Source: Shewanella japonica
GTDB taxonomy: Bacteria; Pseudomonadota; Gammaproteobacteria; Enterobacterales; Shewanellaceae
Assembly: GCF_002075795.1 (NCBI RefSeq)
Contig: NZ_CP020472.1
Location: 2,029,001 to 2,093,000 of the forward strand
Length of the DNA: 64,000 bases
Direction of reading: 5' to 3'
The notes beneath the pieces were generated by a model. The model saw only the letters and a program-made list of their open reading frames with translations, searched no databases and had not been told where the DNA came from. Position 1 is the first letter of the stretch; every line of letters begins with the position of its first letter. Of this stretch, positions 8,929 to 17,562 are shown piece after piece. Both the position numbers and the translations under genes were made by a program.

Positions 8929-10395
8929 ATGAGTTCTGAGAAATTTAATTTATTGTCGTTTTCGGGGAAGATGAAAACGCTGCATTTAAGCTGGATTGCA
9001 TTTTTTATTACCTTTGTGGTTTGGTTTAATGCGGCACCCTTGTTAAGTGTTATAGCTGATAGTTTGGGGTTAACTAAATCACAGATTAAAACCTTGTTGA
9101 TTTTGAACGTTGCATTAACCATTCCTGCACGGATTATTATTGGAATGGTGACAGATAAGTATGGCCCAAGGTTAACTTACTCTGTGCTTTTAGGTGTTTG
9201 TTCTATACCTTGTTTTATGTTTGCAGTGGCTAATTCATTTGAACAATTGGCATTAGCGCGCTTTTTAATTGGCTTTATTGGTGCTGGTTTTGTGATTGGT
9301 ATTCGCATCGTCAGTGAGTGGTTTCCAGCGAAAGAGTTAGGTACAGCAGAAGGCATTTATGGCGGCTGGGGTAATTTTGGTTCAGCTGCAGCAGCATTTA
9401 CTTTACCTGGATTAGCCATCTTTTTTGGGGGCGAAGACGGATGGCGATACGCGATTGGCTTAACAGGGTTAATTAGCTTAATTTTTGCATTTGTTTACTA
9501 TTTTAATGTCACCGATACACCAAAGGGGTCGACTTATTTTAAACCCAAAAAAGCAGGTGGATTAGAAGTCACCAGTAAAGGGGATTTTGCTTTATTGATG
9601 TTTATGAAGCTTCCTATGTACGCTACGTTAGCCTTGTTAGCATGGAAGTTGTCGCCTGCTGGCGTGAGTATGTTAGCAGAGCAAACAACCCAGTTAATTT
9701 ATGCTGGTTTAGTACTTATATTACTGGTGGACATTTATCAAACTTATCAAGTTAACAAAGATATTTTTGTCAACGAGGTGCCAGAGTTTGAGCGGTATCC
9801 TTTTAAACAAGTGGCCGTATTAAATGTGCTGTATTTCACCACTTTTGGCTCTGAGTTAGCCGTTGTATCAATGCTGCCGTTATTTTTTGCTGAAACATTC
9901 GGCTTAGGCATGGCGCAAGCTGGTATGGTTGCTTCAAGTTATGCCTTTATGAATCTAATGTCTCGACCTGGTGGTGGCTGGTTAAGTGATAAATTCGGAC
10001 GTAAGAATACCTTACTAATTTTAACCGCTGGTTTGGCTGTTGGATACTTTGCGGTAGGCCAAATAGACGGTAGTTGGGCATTACCGCTTGCTGTTGTTGT
10101 GGTTATGGCATGTTCATTCTTTGTTCAAGGTGGTGAAGGGGCAGTATTTGCTGCCGTGCCATTAATTAAGCGTCGTTTAACTGGACAAATTGCTGGTATG
10201 ACAGGAGCTTATGGTAATGTTGGGGCTGTGTTTTTCTTAACGGTTTACTCAATGGTTTCAACCTCTGTATTCTTTTACGTTATTGCTATTAGCGCTGTGA
10301 TTGGTTTCATCACATTATTCTTTATGACAGAGCCCAAAGGTCATATGGCTGAGGTGAATGAAAAAGGTGAAGTCACACTAATTAGTGTTAATTAG
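8929..10395 (+). CDS. Nitrate/nitrite transporter, MFS (NNP family)
   Basis: Inner-membrane major facilitator carrier for nitrate uptake, and possibly nitrite. The 488 residues have about twelve hydrophobic segments. Nitrate signature regions are [16 protein letters not shown] (first half) and [16 protein letters not shown] (second half), with conserved arginines in ARFLIG and [10 protein letters not shown]. The loop after helix 6 is longer than in NarK1-type proteins, closer to NrtP/NasA-type permeases. It lies 11 bases after nirD, with an AGGGA ribosome binding site just upstream. Context makes nitrate the best substrate; direction and affinity cannot be read from the sequence. Confidence 0.93.
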   Translation: MSSEKFNLLSFSGKMKTLHLSWIAFFITFVVWFNAAPLLSVIADSLGLTKSQIKTLLILNVALTIPARIIIGMVTDKYGPRLTYSVLLGVCSIPCFMFAVANSFEQLALARFLIGFIGAGFVIGIRIVSEWFPAKELGTAEGIYGGWGNFGSAAAAFTLPGLAIFFGGEDGWRYAIGLTGLISLIFAFVYYFNVTDTPKGSTYFKPKKAGGLEVTSKGDFALLMFMKLPMYATLALLAWKLSPAGVSMLAEQTTQLIYAGLVLILLVDIYQTYQVNKDIFVNEVPEFERYPFKQVAVLNVLYFTTFGSELAVVSMLPLFFAETFGLGMAQAGMVASSYAFMNLMSRPGGGWLSDKFGRKNTLLILTAGLAVGYFAVGQIDGSWALPLAVVVVMACSFFVQGGEGAVFAAVPLIKRRLTGQIAGMTGAYGNVGAVFFLTVYSMVSTSVFFYVIAISAVIGFITLFFMTEPKGHMAEVNEKGEVTLISVN

Positions 10396-10417
10396 ATTTT
10401 TATCTATCTCAATCACT

Positions 10418-10447
10418 AACACCGTATCACTAGAACGATACGGTGTT
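10418..10447 (+). terminator. 11-bp hairpin between transporter and phosphatase-kinase genes
   Basis: AACACCGTATC (10418-10428) and GATACGGTGTT (10437-10447) pair perfectly around an eight-base loop. There is no real T tract; GGTGTTTAAAGGG and the next start codon follow. It could be a weak terminator, an mRNA stability element or a processing site lowering expression of the kinase gene relative to nirBD. Confidence 0.6.
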
Positions 10448-10464
10448 GGTGTTTAAAGGGTTTT

Positions 10465-12339
10465 ATGCAATCACATCTAAAAAACCAAGCATTGAGTCAT
10501 ATCACTAACAAAGGACATGATAAAGAAACCGACGTTGAACAAGACATTATATTGTCATCATCAGACACTGGTTTAACTTTGCCGAACAATAAGCAAGAAC
10601 AATTACCAATATCGGGTGCTCTTGAAGTGCATGCGGGGCAATATTCAGATAAAGGCCGAAAATCAGAAAATGAAGACGCAATTGGTATAAAAATTCCAAC
10701 CGGATTAATGTTAACCACTAAAGGTATTGTGAGTGTTATCAGCGATGGGGTGAGTGCGGCTGAAGGTGGTGCGAAAGCATCAGCTATTAGCGTATCTAAC
10801 TTCATCGCTGATTACTACTCAACCCCCGAGTCTTGGAGTGTTTTAACGTCAAGTACACGAGTATTAACTGCACTTAACCGTTGGTTGTATGGTCTTGGTC
10901 AAGACTATAGAGATGCTCGTAAAGGCTATGTCTGCACTTTTAGTGCTTTGGTATTTAAGTCTTGTTCTGCGCACATGTTGCATGCTGGAGACTCTAGAAT
11001 ATACCGATTCAGGCAAGGCGAATTAGTTAAAATAACCCGAGACCACAGCACATCAGTAAATGAATATACAAGTTATTTAACCCGAGCTTTAGGTATGGAT
11101 GTAAACCTTGAGGTTGATTATAAGCAGCTGAATCTTGAGGTTGGTGACTTATATTTACTAACAACTGATGGTGTTCATGATGTGTTGACTGATCATGAAT
11201 TAAAAAAGATGTTAGCTGTATTTCAAGAAAATAATATCACGATCTCAGATCAAGCTTGCGAGCACTTCTGTCAGCAACTCACCGACAAAGCTTTCAAGTT
11301 TGATAGTAAAGACAACCTTAGTGCTCAATTAATTTCAGTTTCACAATTACCCACTCAAGCGATAGACGATGTTTATCACAAGCTCGCTAGCCGTCCTTTT
11401 CCGCCTCCAATGGAAGTAGGAATGCGTTTAGATGATTACGAAATTATAAAAGTGATTCACCAAAGTCAGCGCAGCCAGGTGTATGTTGTCAAAAATAGCC
11501 AAGGCGAAGTACGTTGTATGAAAACCCCATCAGTTAATTATATTGATGATGGTGCATATATAGAGAGATTTATGCTTGAGAGCTGGATTGGTCACCGAAT
11601 CAATAGTCAACATGTAGTTAAAGTCGTTGATCACCACCTTAATAAGTCGGCGCTCTATTATTTAACAGAATATTTAGAAGGCTTAAGTTTGGCTGACTGG
11701 ATGGCACAACATCAACGAGGTCCAGTTGAAGATGTATTGCAATTACTCAAACAAATTGAAACAGGCATTCGCGCGTTTCATCGTAAAGAAACATTACATC
11801 AAGATTTAAAGCCAGATAATATTTTTATTACTCGTGAAGGGGTGGTGAAAATAATTGATTTCGGCGCTTGCCATATTAAAGGTATTGCGGAAATTACAAC
11901 GCCGCTAAAACGCGATCAAATTCTTGGTACTGCAGATTACACATCACCTGAAGTGATTTTAGGGTATCAAGCTGACGGGCGTGCTGACTTGTTTTCATTT
12001 GCTGTGATAGCGTATGAAATGTTAGCAGGTGAGCAACCTTTTAAAGGTCAGTTGGCCAAATGCCATCAGCACAGCGACTTCTTAAAGCTAAATTATGTAC
12101 CTGTTTTCAAAACAAACCCTATGGTTCCGGAGTGGATGGATACGGCATTAGAAAAAGCCTTGTCTATAGAGCCTTCATTTCGTTTTGTTGATACGAATGA
12201 ATTTATTCACGCTTTAACCACGCCAGCAAAGGCTGAGCCTAAAACAACCATTCCTTTTATTGAGCGAAACCCTGTAAAGTTTTGGCAAACAGTCAGTGTA
12301 ATTTTGCTTATTTGGTCACTGTATTTATCACTTGTGTGA
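10465..12339 (+). CDS. Bifunctional PP2C phosphatase / Ser-Thr protein kinase, membrane-anchored
   Basis: Two signalling domains in one 624-residue chain. PP2C at about 55-295 has RKSENEDAIG, SDGVSAAEGG, HAGDSRIYRF, TTDGVHDVL and DNLSAQ, a complete metal-binding set. The Hanks-type kinase at about 328-590 has the beta-3 lysine in CMKTP, HQDLKPDNIF in the catalytic loop (Q replaces the usual R), DFG in IIDFGACH, and GTADYTSPEV. The glycine loop is degenerate (HQSQRSQVYVV). A hydrophobic segment at about 603-623 makes it tail-anchored with both domains in the cytoplasm. The ATG at 10465 follows AAAGGG. As last gene of the nirBD-transporter operon it probably signals on nitrogen assimilation; the targets are unknown. 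Confidence 0.92.
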   Translation: MQSHLKNQALSHITNKGHDKETDVEQDIILSSSDTGLTLPNNKQEQLPISGALEVHAGQYSDKGRKSENEDAIGIKIPTGLMLTTKGIVSVISDGVSAAEGGAKASAISVSNFIADYYSTPESWSVLTSSTRVLTALNRWLYGLGQDYRDARKGYVCTFSALVFKSCSAHMLHAGDSRIYRFRQGELVKITRDHSTSVNEYTSYLTRALGMDVNLEVDYKQLNLEVGDLYLLTTDGVHDVLTDHELKKMLAVFQENNITISDQACEHFCQQLTDKAFKFDSKDNLSAQLISVSQLPTQAIDDVYHKLASRPFPPPMEVGMRLDDYEIIKVIHQSQRSQVYVVKNSQGEVRCMKTPSVNYIDDGAYIERFMLESWIGHRINSQHVVKVVDHHLNKSALYYLTEYLEGLSLADWMAQHQRGPVEDVLQLLKQIETGIRAFHRKETLHQDLKPDNIFITREGVVKIIDFGACHIKGIAEITTPLKRDQILGTADYTSPEVILGYQADGRADLFSFAVIAYEMLAGEQPFKGQLAKCHQHSDFLKLNYVPVFKTNPMVPEWMDTALEKALSIEPSFRFVDTNEFIHALTTPAKAEPKTTIPFIERNPVKFWQTVSVILLIWSLYLSLV

Positions 12340-12682
12340 TGAGTATAAATCAAGTTTATTCTGCTCAAATACGTAATCCATTTTAGTCAATCTTGTTTGT
12401 CCAATACTTAATCTTGTTTTCCATTCCTGCTTTTCAGCTCAACCTTTCGTTATATGTCATTTTAATGGCGCTTTTCAATATTTTGATTGTATATCAATAT
12501 GTTAGATTGTTTAGTTTGATAATTCCTTATAGTACAAAAGTGGGGGTTAGGATACATTTTAGTCTATTGGTCTAAGTTCCTTTAATACTCGGGGTGGATT
12601 CAGAACACATTATATCGAGTAATACTAAATTCACTGGAAATGTAAAGGGAATAACTCTTTTACAAAGTGAAGGGCAGGAAGC
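12340..12682 (+). promoter_or_regulatory. Intergenic region upstream of csgB
   Basis: This is 343 AT-rich bases between the kinase gene and the curli genes. It should hold the curli promoter. CGGGGTGG near 12590 resembles part of the E. coli CsgD site but is not a convincing match. A short imperfect hairpin (GTAAAGGG with CTCTTTTAC) lies at about 12642-12663, just before the ribosome binding site. A 60-codon open frame at 12393-12575 shows no family features. No confident -35/-10 pair was found. Confidence 0.4.
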
Positions 12683-13222
12683 ATGGACTTATTCAAGCGT
12701 GAACAATTACATCGCGTTAAAACAATAGCAGGGATGTTATCTGTTGCTGTATGTCTAGCTTCTTTTCCTAGTTTCAGTCAGTCAGATTTAAGTGATTTTG
12801 ATGAACTCGCAAGTGGGACCAATATTGCTCGAGCTGTTCAGGATGGTAGCGATAACTCATTAAATTTAAATCAATCTGGTGTAGATAATCAATCTAGAAC
12901 ATTTCAAAACGGTTTCACGAATACGATAAATATTGACCAGCAAGGTTCACAACATTATGTCTTGGCATCGCAATTTGGTGCCAATGTAGAAGCTGAAATA
13001 TTGCAAGTCGGTGTTGGAAATGTCGTTTTATCTGCTCAGCAGGGTGAAAACCTACTTTTAGATGTGATGCAAACAGGAACAGGAAACGTAGCTTTAATAC
13101 AACAAAGTGGTTACGAGAATTCAATCGAGATCCAGCAGTACGGATCTGGGAATGCAGTAGGTGTACTCCAGTGGGGTAATTCGCAACACGTTGAGGTAAC
13201 TCAGCAATGTTGCAGTAATTAA
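12683..13222 (+). CDS. csgB: Curli minor subunit / nucleator
   Basis: Secreted curlin-like protein that anchors and nucleates the amyloid fibre on the outer membrane. The 179 residues begin with a signal peptide (hydrophobic MLSVAVCLASFPSFSQS after a basic start). About five curlin-type repeats follow, with strands such as NSLNLNQSGVDNQS, NTINIDQQGSQHY and NSIEIQQYGSGNAV, each about 22 residues. Irregular repeats and the position before a longer, highly repetitive curlin favour CsgB over CsgA. The protein ends in QQCCSN; a cysteine pair at the terminus is not something I know from E. coli CsgB. AAGGGCAGGAAG precedes the start. csgA follows after 46 bases. Confidence 0.85.
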   Translation: MDLFKREQLHRVKTIAGMLSVAVCLASFPSFSQSDLSDFDELASGTNIARAVQDGSDNSLNLNQSGVDNQSRTFQNGFTNTINIDQQGSQHYVLASQFGANVEAEILQVGVGNVVLSAQQGENLLLDVMQTGTGNVALIQQSGYENSIEIQQYGSGNAVGVLQWGNSQHVEVTQQCCSN

Positions 13223-13268
13223 CCTTGATTAAATTAATTAATAATACACAGTAAAGGGAAATACGATA

Positions 13269-14855
13269 ATGAAACATTCTAAATTAGCAATATTAGTGTC
13301 AGCTGCGATTTTAGCGTCAAGCAGTGCATATGCAAGTTCTGATAATGAAGCAACCGTTGATCAAACCGGTAATGGCAATGGTGCCACTGTTACTCAAGTT
13401 TTGAACAGCGAAAATAATGATGCATTTATTACTCAATCAGGTGATACCAATACCGCGTCAGTAACACAAGAAGATACTTCTGAGACAATGGGCTCTATTA
13501 CTCAAACTGGTAATCTAAACCAAGGTAGTATTTTTCAGCATGATGATACACAGTCTGCGACAGGTATTATCAGCACAACTGGTAATGAAAACGTAGCTGC
13601 TATCGAACAGCGCTTCAATAATGGTGCAAATGCGGCCTCACTTGTAAATCAAAATGGCGATAACAATAACGCTAATATTTTACAGGATAATGGGGATGCA
13701 GCTAACTCTACAATTAATCAAAATGGTTCTGGTGATATTGCGGACATTTATAACCATTGGTCTGATTATGCAGATGCCACAATTACTCAAGCAGGTGGAC
13801 CTTTGAATAATGCTTCAATTATTCAAGAATCTTCAGATGGTGCAGTTGCTTCGATTGATCAAAATGGTACTGGTAACCAATCAGTTGTTAGTCAAACGAC
13901 ATTGAACTTTGGTTATATAGCTAGTTCTGATGATACTGTTGCTGCTGTTAGTCAAGAAGGTGACAATAATATAGCAAATACGACTCAAACTGGTTTATCT
14001 AACGATGCAAATGTAATGCAAATGGGTAACGACAACCAAGCATATGTTACTCAATCTAATTTAAATAACATGGCAGATGTTGCTCAAACGGGTGATAGTG
14101 GCTTAGCGACTGTAACTCAGGACGGTGAGAATGGCCAAGCAATGGTCGCTCAATCAGGATTTAGTCAAACTGCCACTGTAACGCAATCTGATTATGATCA
14201 AATGGCAAATGTAACTCAAAGTAACTCTGGTAACTCTGCAACAGTTACTCAAAGTGGTTCAGCAGCTGGTATGGGGAACTCTGCCACAGTTGATCAAGCG
14301 GGTACTGATGATACTGCAATCGTTATGCAAAGTGGTGACTCTAACACGGCTTTAGTTAGCCAAACAGGTTCTAGTGTTTCAAATGATATTAATGTTTACC
14401 AAACTGGCGCAGACAACTACGCTGGTGCAAAAACTGGTTATAACGCAGATAACACTATTACTATCACTCAAACTGGTAATGGGAATTCTGTAACGGATAA
14501 CGCTAATTCTTCAAGTTTCTATGGCACAGGATATGGTGCTGGAACATGGGGTAGCAATAATACCGTCAATATTACTCAAACTGGTAACGATAACAGTGCA
14601 TATGCTGATGGTTCAAGTAATGGTTCAATGGTTGATATCGTACAAACAGGTGATATGAACGAAGCGATTGGTGAGTCATGGCTTGGTTCTGGCAATGATA
14701 TCGATATCTTGCAAACAGGTTCAGATCATTTTGCTGACGTTTATGCCAATGGAAGCATGAATACAACCTTAGTTACTCAAACTGACATGGGCAACAATGC
14801 AGTTGTGACTCAAGTGGGTTCAAACAACATGGCAACTGTTACTCAAGGTATGTAG
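13269..14855 (+). CDS. csgA: Curli major subunit, long multi-repeat CsgA
   Basis: Major amyloid fibre subunit, secreted through CsgG. A signal peptide (MKHSKLAILVSAAILASSSAYA) is followed by about 505 residues of curlin units, alternating short strands of the type ATVTQSG, NVTQSN and DILQTG with turns rich in G, N, D and S. I count about 40 strand-like segments, or roughly 20 two-strand repeats, against five in the 151-residue E. coli CsgA. Some units lose the central glutamine (for example IADIYNHWSDYA, SAYADGSSNG) and so may be gatekeeper-like. AAAGGGAAATACGATA precedes the ATG. The composition is strongly Asn/Gly/Thr/Asp-biased, as expected for an amyloid. Confidence 0.9.
   Translation: MKHSKLAILVSAAILASSSAYASSDNEATVDQTGNGNGATVTQVLNSENNDAFITQSGDTNTASVTQEDTSETMGSITQTGNLNQGSIFQHDDTQSATGIISTTGNENVAAIEQRFNNGANAASLVNQNGDNNNANILQDNGDAANSTINQNGSGDIADIYNHWSDYADATITQAGGPLNNASIIQESSDGAVASIDQNGTGNQSVVSQTTLNFGYIASSDDTVAAVSQEGDNNIANTTQTGLSNDANVMQMGNDNQAYVTQSNLNNMADVAQTGDSGLATVTQDGENGQAMVAQSGFSQTATVTQSDYDQMANVTQSNSGNSATVTQSGSAAGMGNSATVDQAGTDDTAIVMQSGDSNTALVSQTGSSVSNDINVYQTGADNYAGAKTGYNADNTITITQTGNGNSVTDNANSSSFYGTGYGAGTWGSNNTVNITQTGNDNSAYADGSSNGSMVDIVQTGDMNEAIGESWLGSGNDIDILQTGSDHFADVYANGSMNTTLVTQTDMGNNAVVTQVGSNNMATVTQGM
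13335..14852 (+). repeat. Curlin repeat array inside csgA
   Basis: About 20 tandem units of roughly 66 bases. Each encodes two strands with a recurring core such as ACTCAAACTGGTAA or GTTACTCAA. Units are degenerate at the DNA level and vary in length because of small loop insertions, so recombination between neighbours could change copy number. It is a protein-coding repeat, not a CRISPR: there are no constant spacers. Confidence 0.85.
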
Positions 14856-14903
14856 TACTAAAGTATACAAAAGGGATTTTTAACACCCTTTAGGCTAATT
14901 GTT

Positions 14904-14933
14904 AAAGCCAGATTAGCTTGCTAATCTGGCTTT
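14904..14933 (+). terminator. Strong hairpin between csgA and csgD
   Basis: AAAGCCAGATTAG (14904-14916) pairs perfectly with CTAATCTGGCTTT (14921-14933) around CTTG. Only AATGATA follows instead of a T run, so partial termination or protection of the csgBA message is likelier than complete termination. Confidence 0.7.
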
Positions 14934-14993
14934 AATGATACAGGTACAGTATCAGATGTAAGTTACTTTGTTTAATCACATGGAGTGTAAGTG

Positions 14994-15626
14994 ATGTTTA
15001 AAGTTATCAATTGGGTGATAGTTTCACGTTCGCGGTTACTTGTTGATTTACTTGATTGTCGTTGGCCACAAGAGTTCTTGGTCAAACTAGCGAAAGCAAC
15101 CCCTGCGACGATGAGCTCGCAGCTGTCTGAACAGCAAATCTCTCTTGTGGTTTTTGATTTAGCCACCATCGATTTACAACAAGCTTATCAATTACAAAGG
15201 CTCATTGAGAGAGAGCACTATGTTGTCAAAACCGTCTTTATCAATTTTCCTAAACAGGTTGACGCTAAATTTTTAATTCATCCAGTAACCACTTCTGGCG
15301 CATTTTATACCGATGCAGATTTAGCTGAAATTAGTAGCGGTTTTAATGAGATCCTTAAAGGAAGAAGTGTTATTCCAAATGATTTACATAAATCATTAAT
15401 GGGCTTTGAGAATGAAGATGAAAGCGAACACCTTACCATTCGAGAAAGAGAAGTATTACAAGCTTTATTGACCGGTAGCACTAATCTTGATATCGCAAAC
15501 CAATTATTTGTGAGTGAATCAACGATTAAAACTCATTTATACCGCGCATTTCGCAAAATTGGGGTATCTAGCCGTGGCCAAGCTATTGCGTGGGCCCAAA
15601 CTCATATGCATGAGGTGAGAGTGTGA
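14994..15626 (+). CDS. csgD: CsgD-like LuxR-family transcription regulator
   Basis: The 210 residues have an N-terminal receiver-like region of about 130 residues without a clear phosphorylation site (WVIVSRSRLLVDLLDCRW, VVFDLATIDLQQ). A C-terminal LuxR-type helix-turn-helix follows at about 145-205 (LTIREREVLQALLTGSTN, NQLFVSESTIKTHLYRAFRK). This layout is that of CsgD, the activator of curli genes. The ATG at 14994 is preceded by GGAG at 14982; a GTG lies one codon earlier. It overlaps csgE by four bases (GTGA), so csgDEFG form one unit. In E. coli csgD diverges from csgBA; here it lies downstream of csgA in the same direction. Confidence 0.88.
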   Translation: MFKVINWVIVSRSRLLVDLLDCRWPQEFLVKLAKATPATMSSQLSEQQISLVVFDLATIDLQQAYQLQRLIEREHYVVKTVFINFPKQVDAKFLIHPVTTSGAFYTDADLAEISSGFNEILKGRSVIPNDLHKSLMGFENEDESEHLTIREREVLQALLTGSTNLDIANQLFVSESTIKTHLYRAFRKIGVSSRGQAIAWAQTHMHEVRV

Positions 15627-16210
15627 AGATAACGCTTCCGATTCTATTGTGTTTAGCTTGTGCGTTTGTGTTTACTGCAAACCAGGTAAGTGCGGCTGAA
15701 GATAAGAAATTGGAAGCGATATCTGAAACCTCTGGGTTAACAAACCCTGAGATTAAACCCGCTTCTGATGAAGTTGTCCCAGAATCTAAAGCGTCTGTTG
15801 CGCAAGAAAACTCTTTAAAAAAATCAAACACCGAAACAGTCGTTGTCAGTGATGCCAAACCCAAACGTGAATCGGACTTGATTGAGGGCTTGATCCTTAA
15901 TAGAGCGATGACACGAATAGGGCATCAGTTTTATCGTGAATTTGTGAGTGCTTATCGGGATATTGGCGGTGCGACTAAGCATTCGGGAATTACGGTTATA
16001 GAGCAAGCTACCGCGCGTAGTGGTAGTAAAATTTTAATCCAACAAAATCGAAAAACAATCTTTGTCACTTTTGTTTCGCCTATTAGTCGAAATTTGGAAC
16101 AACAAGTTAATTATGCCGCTAAAAGAGTGAATACCGCGGTAATAAAACAAAATGAACAAGCAGTGTTAGGGGCTCTTTTAGATCCTGACCTTGCTCCTGA
16201 CGAATTCTAA
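15623..16210 (+). CDS. csgE: Curli assembly protein CsgE with extended N-terminus
   Basis: Periplasmic capping/selectivity factor for the CsgG channel. The GTG start overlaps the csgD stop. The signal peptide ends near NQVSAAE. About 60 polar residues (rich in S, E, K, P) then separate it from the CsgE domain (DLIEGLILNRAMTRIG, YREFVSAYRDIGG, ILIQQNRKTIFVT) at about 85-185. Total length is 195 residues against 129 in E. coli; the difference is this linker. The end of the domain (NTAVIKQNEQAVLGALLDPD) is conserved in spirit. csgF follows after 15 bases. Confidence 0.9.
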   Translation: MKITLPILLCLACAFVFTANQVSAAEDKKLEAISETSGLTNPEIKPASDEVVPESKASVAQENSLKKSNTETVVVSDAKPKRESDLIEGLILNRAMTRIGHQFYREFVSAYRDIGGATKHSGITVIEQATARSGSKILIQQNRKTIFVTFVSPISRNLEQQVNYAAKRVNTAVIKQNEQAVLGALLDPDLAPDEF

Positions 16211-16225
16211 GCAGGGAACGCCAAA

Positions 16226-16633
16226 ATGAAAAAAATACTATTTAGCTCAATTTTATTATTATTTTCAGTTGAGTGTTTAGCAACTCAATTGATATATCAG
16301 CCTGTTAACCCCGCTTTTGGTGGTAGTTATTTAAACGGCTCATACTTATTAGCAAATGCTGCAGCGCAAAATGATCATCAAAGTAGCTCTGGTTCAGGAT
16401 ATACGCCGCCCACGGCATTAGAGCGTTTAGCCAGTTCTTTAGAGTCTCGGTTAATGTCACAGTTATTTAATGACGCAGCGAATGGTGGCGAAGGCTACTT
16501 GTTAACAGATGACTTTGAAATAAACGTTGTGAATGAAGATGGCGCATTGATTGTTCACATCACGGATATTTTAACAGGCGAAACAACCATCATTGAAGTC
16601 GGCGGTATCGTTGATACTGGTACCGGAGGCTAA
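16226..16633 (+). CDS. csgF: Curli assembly protein CsgF
   Basis: Surface-exposed partner of CsgG that couples secretion to CsgB nucleation. The 135 residues have a signal peptide (LFSSILLLFSVECLA). The mature start is LIYQPVNPAFGGSYLNGSYL, the segment that inserts in the CsgG pore in E. coli. The remainder (ALERLASSLESRLMSQLF, a beta region DFEINVVNEDGALIVHITD) fits the family. A glycine-threonine end (GGIVDTGTGG) closes the protein one base before csgG. Confidence 0.95.
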   Translation: MKKILFSSILLLFSVECLATQLIYQPVNPAFGGSYLNGSYLLANAAAQNDHQSSSGSGYTPPTALERLASSLESRLMSQLFNDAANGGEGYLLTDDFEINVVNEDGALIVHITDILTGETTIIEVGGIVDTGTGG

Positions 16634-16634
16634 T

Positions 16635-17486
16635 ATGAACAAGATTATTATATCGGCTCTTGTGGTTATGCTATCAGCTTGTTCATCAGTGGATGAAGAG
16701 TTCGAGAATATTGATGCAACAACCAGTTTAATGCCGAAAAGTGAAACTTATTACGATTTAATTAGCTTACCTATTCCACAAGGTGCGATGGTTGCGGCAG
16801 TTTATGATTTTCGTGATCAAACTGGGCAATATAAGCCGATTCCGTCCAGTAACTTTTCGACTGCAGTACCGCAATCGGGGACCGCTTTTCTAGCTCAATC
16901 TCTTAATGATTCTTCGTGGTTTATTCCAGTTGAACGTGAAGGGCTACAAAACCTGTTAACAGAGCGAAAAATTGTTAGAGCAGGACTCAAAGGCGATGCA
17001 AGCAAGTTACCTCAACTGAATAGTGCACAAGTTTTAATGGAAGGCGGTATTGTGGCTTATGATACCAATATTAAAACAGGTGGTGCAGGTGCGCGCTACT
17101 TGGGTATCGGAGCATCAGGCCAATATCGTGTTGATAGCATTACCGTTAACCTAAGAGCAGTTGATATTCGAACGGGTAGATTATTAAGTAGTGTGACTAC
17201 AACTAAATCGGTTATTTCAAAAGAAATCACCGCAGGGGTTTTTAAATTTATCGATGCGCAAGAATTGCTGGAAGCAGAAGCGGGTTACACGTCTAATGAG
17301 CCTGTCAGTTTATGTGTAGCATCAGCAATCGAAAGTGCAGTAGTACATTTAATTGCAGATGGTATCTGGAAAGGCGCATGGAGTTTAGGTGATTCTGCAA
17401 CAGGTATGCAAAATGAAACCTTACAAAAATATTGGTTAGAAGCGCATAGTGAAGCCCGAGTAAGCGAAAGAATTAAACGTGGTTAA
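16635..17486 (+). CDS. csgG: Curli secretion channel lipoprotein CsgG
   Basis: Outer-membrane nonameric pore that exports CsgA and CsgB. I place the start at the ATG at 16635, eight bases after GGAGG and one base after the csgF stop; the longer frame from 16593 would overlap csgF. The lipobox is VVMLSACSS, giving a lipidated cysteine near residue 17. Family features: MVAAVYDFRDQTGQYKP, the constriction-loop region FSTAVPQSGTAFLAQSL, DSSWFIPVEREGLQNLLTER, and transmembrane hairpin regions around GARYLGIGASGQYRVDSITV. The 283-residue length matches E. coli CsgG (277). Last gene of the curli cluster, followed by a terminator. Confidence 0.96.
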   Translation: MNKIIISALVVMLSACSSVDEEFENIDATTSLMPKSETYYDLISLPIPQGAMVAAVYDFRDQTGQYKPIPSSNFSTAVPQSGTAFLAQSLNDSSWFIPVEREGLQNLLTERKIVRAGLKGDASKLPQLNSAQVLMEGGIVAYDTNIKTGGAGARYLGIGASGQYRVDSITVNLRAVDIRTGRLLSSVTTTKSVISKEITAGVFKFIDAQELLEAEAGYTSNEPVSLCVASAIESAVVHLIADGIWKGAWSLGDSATGMQNETLQKYWLEAHSEARVSERIKRG

Positions 17487-17520
17487 ACCCCGTACTTTTT
17501 AATCGTTAAGCTAACACTAA

Positions 17521-17546
17521 AAAGGTGCCATAGGGCACCTTTTTTA
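17521..17546 (+). terminator. Bidirectional terminator between csgG and the M61 peptidase
   Basis: AAAGGTGCC (17521-17529) pairs with GGCACCTTT (17534-17542) around ATAG, with T to 17546 on the plus strand and TTTTTAG on the minus strand. It can end both convergent transcripts. Confidence 0.9.
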
Positions 17547-17562
17547 TTGAACTAGCGAAGGT

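Noticed and set aside
12393..12575. 60-residue hydrophobic open frame upstream of csgB
   Set aside because: No ribosome binding site, no family resemblance, and it lies where the curli promoter is expected.
13335..14852. Possible CRISPR array in the repetitive csgA region
   Set aside because: Repeats are coding, degenerate and without equal spacers; they encode curlin strands.
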